Source: Homalodisca vitripennis
Taxonomy: Eukaryota; Arthropoda; Insecta; Hemiptera; Cicadellidae
Length of the DNA: 64,000 bases
NCBI RefSeq assembly: GCF_021130785.1
Contig: NC_060211.1
Location: 123,019,001-123,083,000 of the forward strand
Direction: 5' to 3'
A program made the position numbers and the translations under genes. Positions 53,347 to 60,990 of the stretch are shown here, piece after piece (position 1 is the stretch's first letter; the number at the start of each line of letters is the position of its first letter). The notes under the pieces were generated by a model. It did no database searches. It saw only the letters and a program-made list of their open reading frames with translations, and had not been told where the DNA came from.

Positions 53347-54654
53347 GCGAACGTAACTTCAGAAGAAGCAAAAAAACTTGATCAAATAGAAAAGAAATTA
53401 ATCAAAGAATTTAAAGAACAGATTCGAATTGATGAAAAAGAACAAGAATTTATTCAAAAAATCAATCAACCTGTAACTTCTGCAATAAAAAACGTTGAGG
53501 GCAAAATTGAAAATGTTTTAAGTGATAATCAAAATTTGATGAATTTGGTTCCAGTTGTACGACAATTTGCCGATATTTCAATTCCAGAATCTGAAGAGTT
53601 TGAATTGCCAAAATTACCATCTTCAACACCATTTAGACCTCGAATCATTGAAGACTCTACCATAGTTGAACCAATAAGTCCTGGAACAACGGATATAATA
53701 ATTGGTGAAATTGGTAAAAAATTTCTTCCTAGAGCGAAGGATGATAAATTTGGTTTGTATTGGGACAGAAAAAAGAAAAGTTTTATGATTGGAAATTTGC
53801 CCGTGAATTTTGAGCATAATGATATCATTATTAATAAAAAAACATATGAAGGAACTCAAGGTTTATGGAGATTATTAACAGGCACTGATGTTCCAAAAGA
53901 CGGTTTATATTCTGAAGAAGACTTGAAAAAGTATACTGAAATTTTATGGAAATCTGATTCAATTTACAAAAATAATGATCCATCAACTAAGAAACCAAAG
54001 TCAAGTAAAGGTAAAAAATATCTCAATTTGATTAAACCAATTTGGGAAAAAAGAATCGAAGGATCAGGTGTGAGAAAATACAGTGATAATAAGATTGAAT
54101 ACAGATATATCGACGATTTGACAAAACTCGATGGAATTATTAATTATATTTATGCTCAAGAAAAGGCTGGAAACAACAATTTTTTGAACGAAAAGAAAGC
54201 GATTAAAGATTTTATTTCGAACAAACTTGATGAGGTGATTGAAAAACCTGATGGAATTAAATATTTAAAACGAATTTTGCCGGCAATAAGTTCATCTATG
54301 ATTGAGGGTAGTGGACTTTTGAATGATTTTATCAACAATTTACCTTTTGAATTACACGTACCAACTTATCAGTATCTGGGCCTGGCACAAAACTCGAAAA
54401 AAGACTAAAAAGAGGAGATCCTGGTATAAATAAATTAGATCAAGCTGCTATGGAACACGATATTTTTTATGCAAAACATAGAGACACAAATTCCAGACAT
54501 ATAGCAGATAAAGTTTTTGCAAGATAAAGCAAAGGATAGATTTTTATCAAAAGATGCTAGTTTAGGTGAAAGATTTGTTGCGCTTCCAACAGCTGGAGCA
54601 ATGTTTTTGAAGAGAAAACTAGGAATGGGAATCGAAGAGAACTTGAAATTTTAA
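53344..54654 (+). pseudogene. Polinton PLA2-like (parvovirus VP1-type) protein, frameshifted
   Basis: The first 350 codons are a helical and low-complexity lead with a conserved FGLYWDRKKKSFMIGN and GLWRLLTG region, as in other Polinton proteins. After a lost G near 54382 the frame continues with a PLA2-like signature: a YLGPG-type loop, then KLDQAAMEHDIFYAKHRD, where HD is the catalytic-type pair and the loop binds calcium in active relatives. A second shift near 54517 leads to the SLGERFVALPTAGAMFLKRK tail, ending at 54654. In parvoviruses such a domain opens endosomal membranes; a similar virion role here is inferred. Confidence 0.8.
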
Positions 54655-54665
54655 CTATATAAATG
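54648..54665 (+). promoter_or_regulatory. Polinton start motif
   Basis: AATTTTAACTATATAAATGG at the start of the 54663 gene; it begins within the tail of the previous gene. Confidence 0.6.
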
Positions 54666-55124
54666 GAGGTGAATGTAAATTTCAGCAAAAATCAGAAAGA
54701 AAAAATAAAATCCGCTTTTAAGAAGAAAATACCCGTTAGTATTCAATTTAAAATAGATCAACTAAAAAATGGCGAAGATAAGATATTTTTAACAAATAGA
54801 CAATACAATAAACTCGAAAAACATAAGAAAAACAATAAAGGAACCAGAATAGAATTTCCTTATAATCAGTTGAAAGAACTTAAAAATGGTGGACTTTTGA
54901 AAGATTTATTAGATTTTGGAGAAAATATTCCAGTTGTTAAAAATGTTGTTCCTTATGTTCGTAAAGCTGCTCCAATCGTTAAAAAGGATGTGATTCCTAT
55001 TGTTCGAAACATTTTAAATTGGTTAGATAAAGAGTTGGAAGATGTTACAGGATCTGGATTAGATGAAAAAACTTTGAATTACGTGAAATCAAACATTAAA
55101 AAAAATTTGAAATCAAACCTTTAA
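54663..55124 (+). CDS. Conserved Polinton structural-type protein, 153 codons
   Basis: Amino half: a lysine-rich beta/alpha segment with ...KSAFKKKIPVSIQFKIDQLK and LTNRQYNKLEKHKKNNKGTR, matching a protein family repeatedly seen in Polintons. Carboxyl half: amphipathic, hydrophobic helices (GGLLKDLLDFGENIPVVKNV, PIVKKDVIPIVRNIL). The glycine-pair and hydrophobic helix resemble adenovirus minor core or membrane-active proteins (pVI or pX like), a resemblance only. It is intact and stands directly before the protease, whose reading starts in its last codons in another frame. Confidence 0.7.
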   Translation: MEVNVNFSKNQKEKIKSAFKKKIPVSIQFKIDQLKNGEDKIFLTNRQYNKLEKHKKNNKGTRIEFPYNQLKELKNGGLLKDLLDFGENIPVVKNVVPYVRKAAPIVKKDVIPIVRNILNWLDKELEDVTGSGLDEKTLNYVKSNIKKNLKSNL

Positions 55125-55135
55125 CATTCGGGGAA

Positions 55136-55564
55136 TTGGAAGAAATCTGCAAAAATATTAAACATTTTAGAGGAATCTTCATGAGAGATACATTACCTGA
55201 AAAAGTTAAGAAATTTGAATGTGGAATTGTGAATTTAGACCCGATTATGGGAAGTGGAACGCATTGGATTTGTTATTATAAAAATGATAAGAATGCATGT
55301 TATTTTGATTCGTATGGAAGAATTGAGGACAAACCACCTATAGAATTGATTAAATATTTGAAAAAATCAAGCGTCTACTACAATGATTCTCAGATTCAAG
55401 ACTATAAAGATCCCCCAATTTGTGGTCATTTATGTGTTTTTGTTTTGAATGAACTGAGTGATGGTAAAGATTTTAAAGAAGTTGTTAACAAATTATTACT
55501 TAATAAATATGGATTCACAAAATATTTTTTGACGTATTTGGAACACAAATTATTCAAAATGTAG
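55136..55564 (+). CDS. Adenain-like cysteine protease
   Basis: Catalytic residues are His in SGTHWICYY, Asp in CYFDSYG and Cys in ICGHLC, in the order of adenovirus protease and Ulp1-type enzymes (family C5/C48). The protein would mature capsid proteins. About 142 codons, near the usual length of Polinton proteases. No ATG or start motif precedes the conserved beginning (FGELEEICKN, FRGIFMRD). In this frame the reading runs on upstream through the end of the 54663 gene, so either a frameshift once joined the two genes or translation starts at the ATG of MRDTLPEK near 55181. Confidence 0.9.
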   Translation: MEEICKNIKHFRGIFMRDTLPEKVKKFECGIVNLDPIMGSGTHWICYYKNDKNACYFDSYGRIEDKPPIELIKYLKKSSVYYNDSQIQDYKDPPICGHLCVFVLNELSDGKDFKEVVNKLLLNKYGFTKYFLTYLEHKLFKM

Positions 55565-55572
55565 GTAATAGT

Positions 55573-56554
55573 TTGAATTTTGATAGTTTGAGAAATGAGT
55601 TTGATAACAAGTTAGAAAATTTATTACAAAACCTTCCAGATTCAGATATGTTTGCTGTCGAGATTGAAGATTTTAAAGCAGAATATGATAACAAACTTGC
55701 AAATTTCATGAGTTCAAATGAAGTTGCTGATAAAATAAAAACATTGGAAAAAGAAGTTGATGATGGTGTAAAAAAATTATTTACCAATTTAATGTCTCAT
55801 ATCGAAAAAGCTGATAAAATTACTGAAGCGATCAAAGTTGAAAAGAATTATGTTAGTTTGGCTAATAAGAAAAGAATTGTCGGTGTTCAACCTGGTATTG
55901 ACAAACATGATGTTGTTGTTAAAGAACAAATTTTAAAACCTCTAAAATTATCAGAAAACATCGATATTGTTGATTTACATGATCCGAATGTTTAAAAATG
56001 CCTTAGATTTTAAAGGAAAAAGAATTAGCAGTGTTAGTAAAGGAATTAATCCATTTGATGTTGTTGTAATGATTCAATTAGAAGATCCTATTAAAATGTT
56101 TAATGAACTAAAACAAAATTATGAGAATCATAAACAGCATGTTAAAGATTTTACAACAGAAGTCTATGAAAAACTTGATGAAAGAAGTAAAAGATCAGTA
56201 GACGATGTTGGTGAATTACTTGATAAAGTAAATAAACTAGAAGAAAACTTTAATACATATAAAAATAATGTTAATGAATTAGTTAGTGAAGTAGTTACAA
56301 AAATTCTGGAAAATTTTGATACACATTTCAATGAGAAAGTAAACTTTTTTGAAAATTTTGGTACACGTTTCAATGAGAAAGTAACACATAATAATGAATT
56401 ACTTAAAAGAATAGATGATCAATACTCTTTATATCTCGATAAAGTAAATAAACTAGAAGAAAACTTTAATAAATTTAAAGAAGATGTTAATAAATCTTTT
56501 GAAAACATTGATAACAGATTTAATAGATTAGGCGGTTATGATGATTCATTTTAA
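55573..56554 (+). pseudogene. Coiled-coil, fibre-like structural protein, one frameshift
   Basis: Two frame pieces (55573-55995 and 55967-56554) joined by a shift near 55985-55995. Two short repeated modules appear: LANKKRIVGVQPGIDKHDVV, then DFKGKRISSVSKGINPFDVV. They match the NKRI..V..P.D..DAV repeat of phage tail and fibre proteins. The rest is heptad-rich coiled coil with internal repeats (KVNKLEENFN twice; ENFDTHFNEKV and ENFGTRFNEKV). No start motif precedes 55573. A trimeric spike or fibre is the likely role, by inference. Confidence 0.6.
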
Positions 56555-56572
56555 ATTTTCCCTAAATAAATG
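56554..56572 (+). promoter_or_regulatory. Polinton start motif
   Basis: AAATTTTCCCTAAATAAATGG, nearly the same as the box at 53329. Confidence 0.6.
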
Positions 56573-56714
56573 GCGCTCATATATTGTGTGAGATGTAAAG
56601 AAAAAACTGCAACAAATGATATAAAATACTATGCAAACATCAATGGAGTTAAAAGAATTTCTGGAAAAATGTGCTGAATATAACGCAAAAAAGAGCCAAT
56701 TTATAAAAACTTGA
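56570..56714 (+). pseudogene. Tiny zinc-ribbon protein (DUF5679-like), frameshifted
   Basis: From the ATG at 56570: MALIYCVRCKEKTATNDIKY, then INGVKRISG. After an extra A near 56668 the frame closes at 56677, while the old frame goes on to a lysine-rich end at 56714. CVRC with a later KNGR-like and GKC motif matches a small zinc-ribbon family found in Polintons and large DNA viruses. The last cysteine of the second pair is replaced by Tyr. It is too short for most gene finders. Confidence 0.6.
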
Positions 56715-56722
56715 TTTTGAAA

Positions 56723-56745
56723 TTTTTTCTTAATAAATAGAGATG
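56723..56745 (+). promoter_or_regulatory. Polinton start motif, shifted
   Basis: TTTTTTCTTAATAAATAGAG then ATGG: the TAAAT is followed by AG, and the true ATG lies 5 bases further at 56743. Confidence 0.5.
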
Positions 56746-57141
56746 GCGGGACATTACAGTGCTTTCGATCTTTTTATAATGCAACACGAAAGAGATTTGA
56801 AAAAAGAACATTGGGATGATATTTCTCAAAAATATGAATTATCCGAAGATATGATGAGATTATACGTAAACAAATTGAATTGGTATAACATTGCTAAATA
56901 TCAAACTTTATCATCAGAGTTCATTCAAGAAAATATACATTATCAATTAAAAGATCATATGTCTGTTCTTTGCCTCTATCAACACTTGAGTATAAAGTTT
57001 TTGGATGAAAATAAAAATACAGTTGATTGGAACAATATTATAGATAGCGGTTACTATCCTGTGCAAATTTTATTGAAATATGTGACCGAGATCGCAAAAT
57101 TTAAGGAAGAGAATCCTGAATATGACGAAGTAGATCATTAA
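56743..57141 (+). CDS. Repeat protein of the W-x-I-x-x-Y/Q viral type
   Basis: 132 codons, intact. Degenerate repeats of about 20-25 residues: HWDDISQKYELSEDMMR, NWYNIAKYQTLSSEFIQENI, then LYQHLSIKFLDENKNTVDWN. This 'W..I..YQ.LS..FI' repeat is common in Polintons, mimiviruses and other large viruses; the function is unknown. Acidic and helical. Confidence 0.7.
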   Translation: MAGHYSAFDLFIMQHERDLKKEHWDDISQKYELSEDMMRLYVNKLNWYNIAKYQTLSSEFIQENIHYQLKDHMSVLCLYQHLSIKFLDENKNTVDWNNIIDSGYYPVQILLKYVTEIAKFKEENPEYDEVDH

Positions 57142-57255
57142 AAATGACTCTAATCTTTTTAATTATTTTACTAAAATTTATATCTTTTCTTATAAAAACG
57201 TACATTAGATCGATGAAAAAATGATATCTTTCTTATACATGATGTTTAAAATTTC

Positions 57256-57276
57256 TAAATTTTCTCTTATTAAATG
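57256..57276 (+). promoter_or_regulatory. Polinton start motif before the major capsid gene
   Basis: TAAATTTTCTCTTATTAAATGG; the ATG is 57274. Confidence 0.6.
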
Positions 57277-58470
57277 GCGGACTATAGAAAATATGCTAGT
57301 GATATTGAAAGGGCGGAGTTTAAAAATTTCTATCCAATTAGTAAACAACATTTGAATGAACCGAATAAAATAACTGAGTTTAATATTGATTTTGGAGATA
57401 ATTTTTGCTCGTCTAACTTCCAGTTTTATATTTCTGGAACTTTAACAAAACAAGATGGTCAAGCATATCTTGGAACTGATAATGTTAGATTAATCGATAA
57501 TTTTATACCGTTTTTATTTTCTAAGATTGAAGTAAGAAAACACAATAAATTGATAGAAGAAGTCGAAAAACTGTGGCCAATTAAGCACAATTAAAGGAAC
57601 TATTTCGTATTCAAAAAGTGATGTTATTTCTCAAACTTCTAATGGCTTTGAATCAGATTTTAAATTTGGTGTTTTTGAAGCAGCTGGAAATTTATCTCAT
57701 TTTGGATTAGGATTTTTTGAAAATGTTACTATTCCGATCTATAAAGGAGGATTTTATCTAAGTTTTATAAGAGCAGAAGACGATGATGTGATTCTGAAGA
57801 CTGCAACTGGAAATGTTATGCCTGTTGATGGAAAAATAACAATTACAGATTTTTTTTATTAGAGTTCCAATGATTGATTATAAAACCACGAGTAAAATTA
57901 GGTTGATTGATGAAATTACAAAAAGTCAAAACATTATGTTTAATTTTCTAGATTGGCAATGTATTGAACAAAAAGGTATTTCCGGAACAACTTATTCGTT
58001 CGATATCACAAATATTTATAGAAATATCTTCAATCCCAAGTTCGTTATCATAGGTTTTCAAACAGATAGACAGAATAATCAAGAAAAAAAATCCTTCAAA
58101 GTTTGATAGTTTGGATGTAAAAAATATCAGAGTAAAATTGAACGGTTCTTATTATCCAGATGAATTACAAAATTTAAACATTTCCGGAGGTCTTTTCAGA
58201 ATCATGTATCAGATGTATCAAGATTTTAAGAAATTTTACTGTAATAATAAGGAAATGTATTACAATCCTAAAGAATTTTTAGCGAATAGACCTATTTATG
58301 TCATTGATACAACAAAGAGTATGAGAAATATTTCTGGTTCAAAGAACGATATAATTATCAATATGGATTTTCAAAAAGCTGTTACAAACGCGATTTGTTA
58401 TGTTGTTGTGGTTTCTGAGAAATTTTTAGCCTATGATGTGATTAAGAACGATATTAGAGAAATTCAGTAG
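57274..58470 (+). pseudogene. Major capsid protein (double jelly-roll), three frameshifts
   Basis: Four frame pieces keep the order of Polinton capsid proteins. First comes FQFYISGTLTKQDG...FLFSKIEVR, then a TIKGTISYS segment, NLSHFGLGFF and IPIYKGGFYLSF. Next is PKFVIIGFQTDRQNN and last NIRVKLNGSYYPDELQNL to MYQMYQDFKKFY and the end at 58470. Shifts lie near 57565, in the T-run at about 57850 and in the A-run at about 58088. The protein would form the hexon-like capsid shell. At about 400 codons it is somewhat shorter than usual. Confidence 0.92.
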
Positions 58471-58708
58471 TTTAATGATGTTCATATTATTCTCTTTCAT
58501 TCCTTCTAAAACTTCAAAAATATACTCTTTCGCTGATGAAAAATCTCGATTTCTTCCGGAATAATCTTTGTAATCATAGACAAAATATCCTAAATAGTTG
58601 TACAATAGAATGAAATTATTTATATTTATCTCTGTTGTAGAAATGTAAACATAAACATTTGTGCTGAAAAAATTTATACCTCGGCACACTTAGTTCCATA
58701 ATCTCCAT
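58426..58708 (-). pseudogene. Small unknown minus-strand gene, one frameshift
   Basis: A start motif (TTTTTTTTATAAATGG) puts the ATG at 58708. That frame ends after about 30 codons, but a shift in the T-run near 58670 connects to a coding-like frame (FFSTNVYVYISTTEININNF, AKEYIFEVLEGMKENNMN) that runs to 58426 and overlaps the capsid gene end. No family recognised. The clear start motif is the best reason to believe it. Confidence 0.4.
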
Positions 58709-58736
58709 TTATAAAAAAAATCTTTTTGTTTAAATG
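58706..58736. promoter_or_regulatory. Back-to-back start motifs
   Basis: CCATTTATAAAAAAAA (minus gene, ATG at 58708) abuts TCTTTTTGTTTAAATGG (plus gene, ATG at 58734). The two genes diverge with only 25 bases between their ATGs. Confidence 0.55.
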
Positions 58737-59229
58737 GAAGAGTATAATGCCAACTGTTACAAGTGTTATAATAGAGGAGAAATTATTGATAAAAGATATT
58801 TAGTTTGTAGAGATTGTAATTTAATTTTGTATGAAAGACCTAAACCTAAGAAATTTCGAAATAAACTAACACATTTGAATAATCTGCTTACAAAATTGCA
58901 ATATGGAGGTAAAAAACAAACACAATTTGTTACAGAATTTAGAAAACAGAATAAAAAATTTTTACTTATCTCTTGGAACCGTTGAAAAAAATTATTTTCC
59001 TTTTCAAAGAATACATTAGGTTTGTAGGTATCGATACACACGTTTATTATGAAAAGATATTACCTGTATTTTTTTATTATCTAGATGTAGAATTTGTTTA
59101 TGATTTTGAACCAGAAATCCTCGATGATTTTATAGTACATTTGGAGAAATTAAACGAAGAACCTCGTGAAAAGAATGCGGTTTTACTCACATTCTCCCCG
59201 ACTTCTCGAGTGAAGGTTAGCGAATTTCA
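58734..59229 (+). pseudogene. Zinc-ribbon protein, possibly a late-transcription-factor relative
   Basis: The amino end has a CxxC...CxxC ribbon (CYKC at residues 8-11, CRDC at about 25-28) and a basic linker (ERPKPKKFRNK). A helix LTHLNNLLTKLQYGG follows. After one or two frame shifts near 58960-58990 comes a helical tail (EYIRFVGIDTHVYYEKILPV, then a stretch rich in acidic residues). The layout of ribbon, 'H...LL..Q' helix and 'YYE.I' helix recalls poxvirus VLTF3-type factors. The resemblance is weak, and a generic TFIIB-like ribbon is equally possible. The next gene's start motif follows at 59247. Confidence 0.45.
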
Positions 59230-59246
59230 TTTTTTTCCGTCTTTGA

Positions 59247-59265
59247 ATTTTTTTCTATTTAAATG
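59247..59265 (+). promoter_or_regulatory. Polinton start motif
   Basis: AATTTTTTTCTATTTAAATGG at the 59263 gene; also the inner border of the right terminal repeat. Confidence 0.65.
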
Positions 59266-59568
59266 GAGTTCTTGAAAGAGTTAAATGATATTGGTGAATG
59301 CAAGTTTAAAGAGTATAAGAAGTTGAATGAATTAGAAGAAAAAAAGAAGTACAAAATCATGAATTTGGAGAAAATGAAAGATAAATTCGGGTTTACAATA
59401 ATTGCCGAGTTGGAAGATTGTAAAGTACACTTACCGAACAGATTTTTGACTGTTTTGGATGAGAAAAAGATTAAAGAATTAAACAAAAATGAAAAATTAC
59501 ACTTGGTTGTTACTGGAAAGAAGACTATTAAAGATAAAGAAATTATAACAATTAACTTTGTAGAATAA
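59263..59568 (+). CDS. Small OB-fold-like protein, intact
   Basis: 101 codons. The arrangement LEEKKKYKIMNLEKMKDKFG then FTIIAELEDCKVHLPNRFLT followed by LHLVVTGKKT fits a small Polinton-conserved family that reads like an oligonucleotide-binding (OB) barrel. A single-strand DNA-binding role in replication would make sense but is inferred. It lies across the inner edge of the right terminal repeat. The left repeat carries an internally deleted version (44556-44684). Confidence 0.65.
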   Translation: MEFLKELNDIGECKFKEYKKLNELEEKKKYKIMNLEKMKDKFGFTIIAELEDCKVHLPNRFLTVLDEKKIKELNKNEKLHLVVTGKKTIKDKEIITINFVE

Positions 59569-59578
59569 AGTCTTAACT

Positions 59579-60134
59579 CTAAAACTTGCAGTCCCTCCCC
59601 ACGTCATAGTACTGTTTTGATAACCATAGTTGGTGTCTTTCTTCATAGGAATCACATGGAATATTATCTACAGTAATACGTTTTGTTTCACACAAAATGT
59701 GGCTATATTCTATAAGAAAAATTCTATAATGCTCTTTAATGAATTGTGTTGATAAATCTTGATACTCACAAAAATTCCTAAGAAATTCATCAATTAAGTC
59801 TTGATTATCTTGAAAGGACGTATAATATGGGAAAAATGTCATAAAAAAACGATGAAAACTCTCTGTTTGTTTATTTTTTTACTTTCTTTTCAATATCTTT
59901 CGTAATTATATTAAATATGTAATCCCTTACTTTTTTAGTTTTTTGCCGATAGTAAAACACTCCATTAGACGTTTTTTCTGCAAAAGACTTTACAAGTTCT
60001 TTGAATTCTGTATCATTTAAGGAAAGTATCGAAGACGGTATCAACTGTTGTTGAAAATAAACCGGCAATTCACTGAATTCATCTTTGTTGCACTGTTTTA
60101 ATGCTAGAAATTGTAGAGACTTTGGTGAGTTCAT
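59579..60134 (-). pseudogene. Polinton terminal-repeat gene, right copy
   Basis: From the ATG at 60134 the same MNSPKSLQFLALKQ start as the left copy runs to 59871, where an extra T in a T-run stops it. The second half (from MTFFPYYTSFQDNQ at 59842) is open to 59579. This copy keeps the GGTTATC reading that the left copy lost, so its carboxyl end (YYDVGRDCKF) is probably ancestral. The SOCS/F-box-like start is the only hint at function. Confidence 0.65.
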
Positions 60135-60503
60135 GTTGTTTATTTAGTAGAAAAGTTTTTTATTAAAGTACAGTATGTTTTTAGTAAAAATGTTTTAAAT
60201 TGATTAAATTTTATTAAGATTTCGAAGATTTTTCCTTTATTCGTAGCAGATTTGACAACATTTTACAAAGCACAGCTTAAGAAAGTAGAAGCAAACAGCT
60301 GTAGATTTGGTTAATTTTTCATTCCACAGAGTAGATAGTAATGTACCGATCGCTTTTGGAGACGAACGACTGTAGATTCGGTTAATTTTTCATTGAGATT
60401 TGCTGTGTTATTTCTCAGCTTCCTTTATGGTACATTGAACAGTATTTTACATTGCTTTTCGGTTGGCTCCGAAAGTGCGCCAGGAACCCCATATTATTAT
60501 CTA

Positions 60504-60505
<2 letters not shown>

Positions 60506-60562
<57 letters not shown>
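60506..60562. repeat. (AT)n at the right flank of the Polinton
   Basis: Alternating AT. Together with 43539-43617 it was presumably one microsatellite before the insertion. Confidence 0.95.
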
Positions 60563-60566
<4 letters not shown>

Positions 60567-60657
60567 AATTTATTATTTGTTTATTATAGTGTTACAGGCT
60601 TATGTGGCTGATAGTACTGATCATTAAAAATGTTAGTAGGAAGATAAATGTGTCTTG

Positions 60658-60990
60658 TTTAGCCGCTAGCCGCCATTTTCTTTTTTTATTTCAAAAATAT
60701 TATCTATAAAATTAGTTAAGGGAAAGAAACTAAATTTGGCATACAGGTTTAAATACATAATAAAAAATAAAATAAATAAAGTTTTATTTTCTTTAAATAT
60801 TACAAAATTGCGTCTGTTGTAAATTTGTTAAGGTCATTAACAAAAAAACCAGTATATATAAAAAGATTTTACTAGACATCAAGCTATTTGAAAATTGCAT
60901 TAAAAACTCCTGCGGTACTTTTTATAACGAAATTTGTCAATGCATAAGCGAGCACGACCACTTTAAAGATACGCTTGTGCAAGCCAGGAA
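60658..60990 (+). repeat. Dispersed repeat, copy 2 (partner at 29108-29424)
   Basis: Diverged collinear copy in the same orientation. Begins TTTAGCCGCTAGCCG and ends near ATACGCTTGTGCAAGCCAGG. Like copy 1 it follows an (AT)n tract. Confidence 0.65.

Larger units (their letters stand above)
43618..60505 (+). mobile_element. Polinton/Maverick, 16.9 kb
   Basis: Long inverted repeats (43618-44700 and 59240-60505) start with AGTAG, matching the AG...CT tips known for Polintons. TATATA on both sides fits the 6-bp target duplication of the class, although the (AT)n makes this untestable by eye. The cargo is the full Polinton set: protein-primed DNA polymerase B, integrase, packaging ATPase, cysteine protease, major and minor capsid proteins, plus accessory genes. 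Most genes are frameshifted. Nearly all genes share a start motif (TCTATATAAATGG type). Confidence 0.97.
59240..60505. repeat. Polinton right terminal inverted repeat
   Basis: Inverted match to 43618-44700. It holds the intact small gene at 59263-59568 and a minus-strand copy of the terminal gene (59579-60134). It ends in CTACT at 60505, followed by TATATA. Confidence 0.95.

Noticed and set aside
43618..60505. Free-living DNA virus contamination (adintovirus-like)
   Set aside because: The gene set overlaps, but the sequence is bounded by TIRs and embedded in host (AT)n on both sides, with frames broken in most genes, so an integrated Polinton is simpler.
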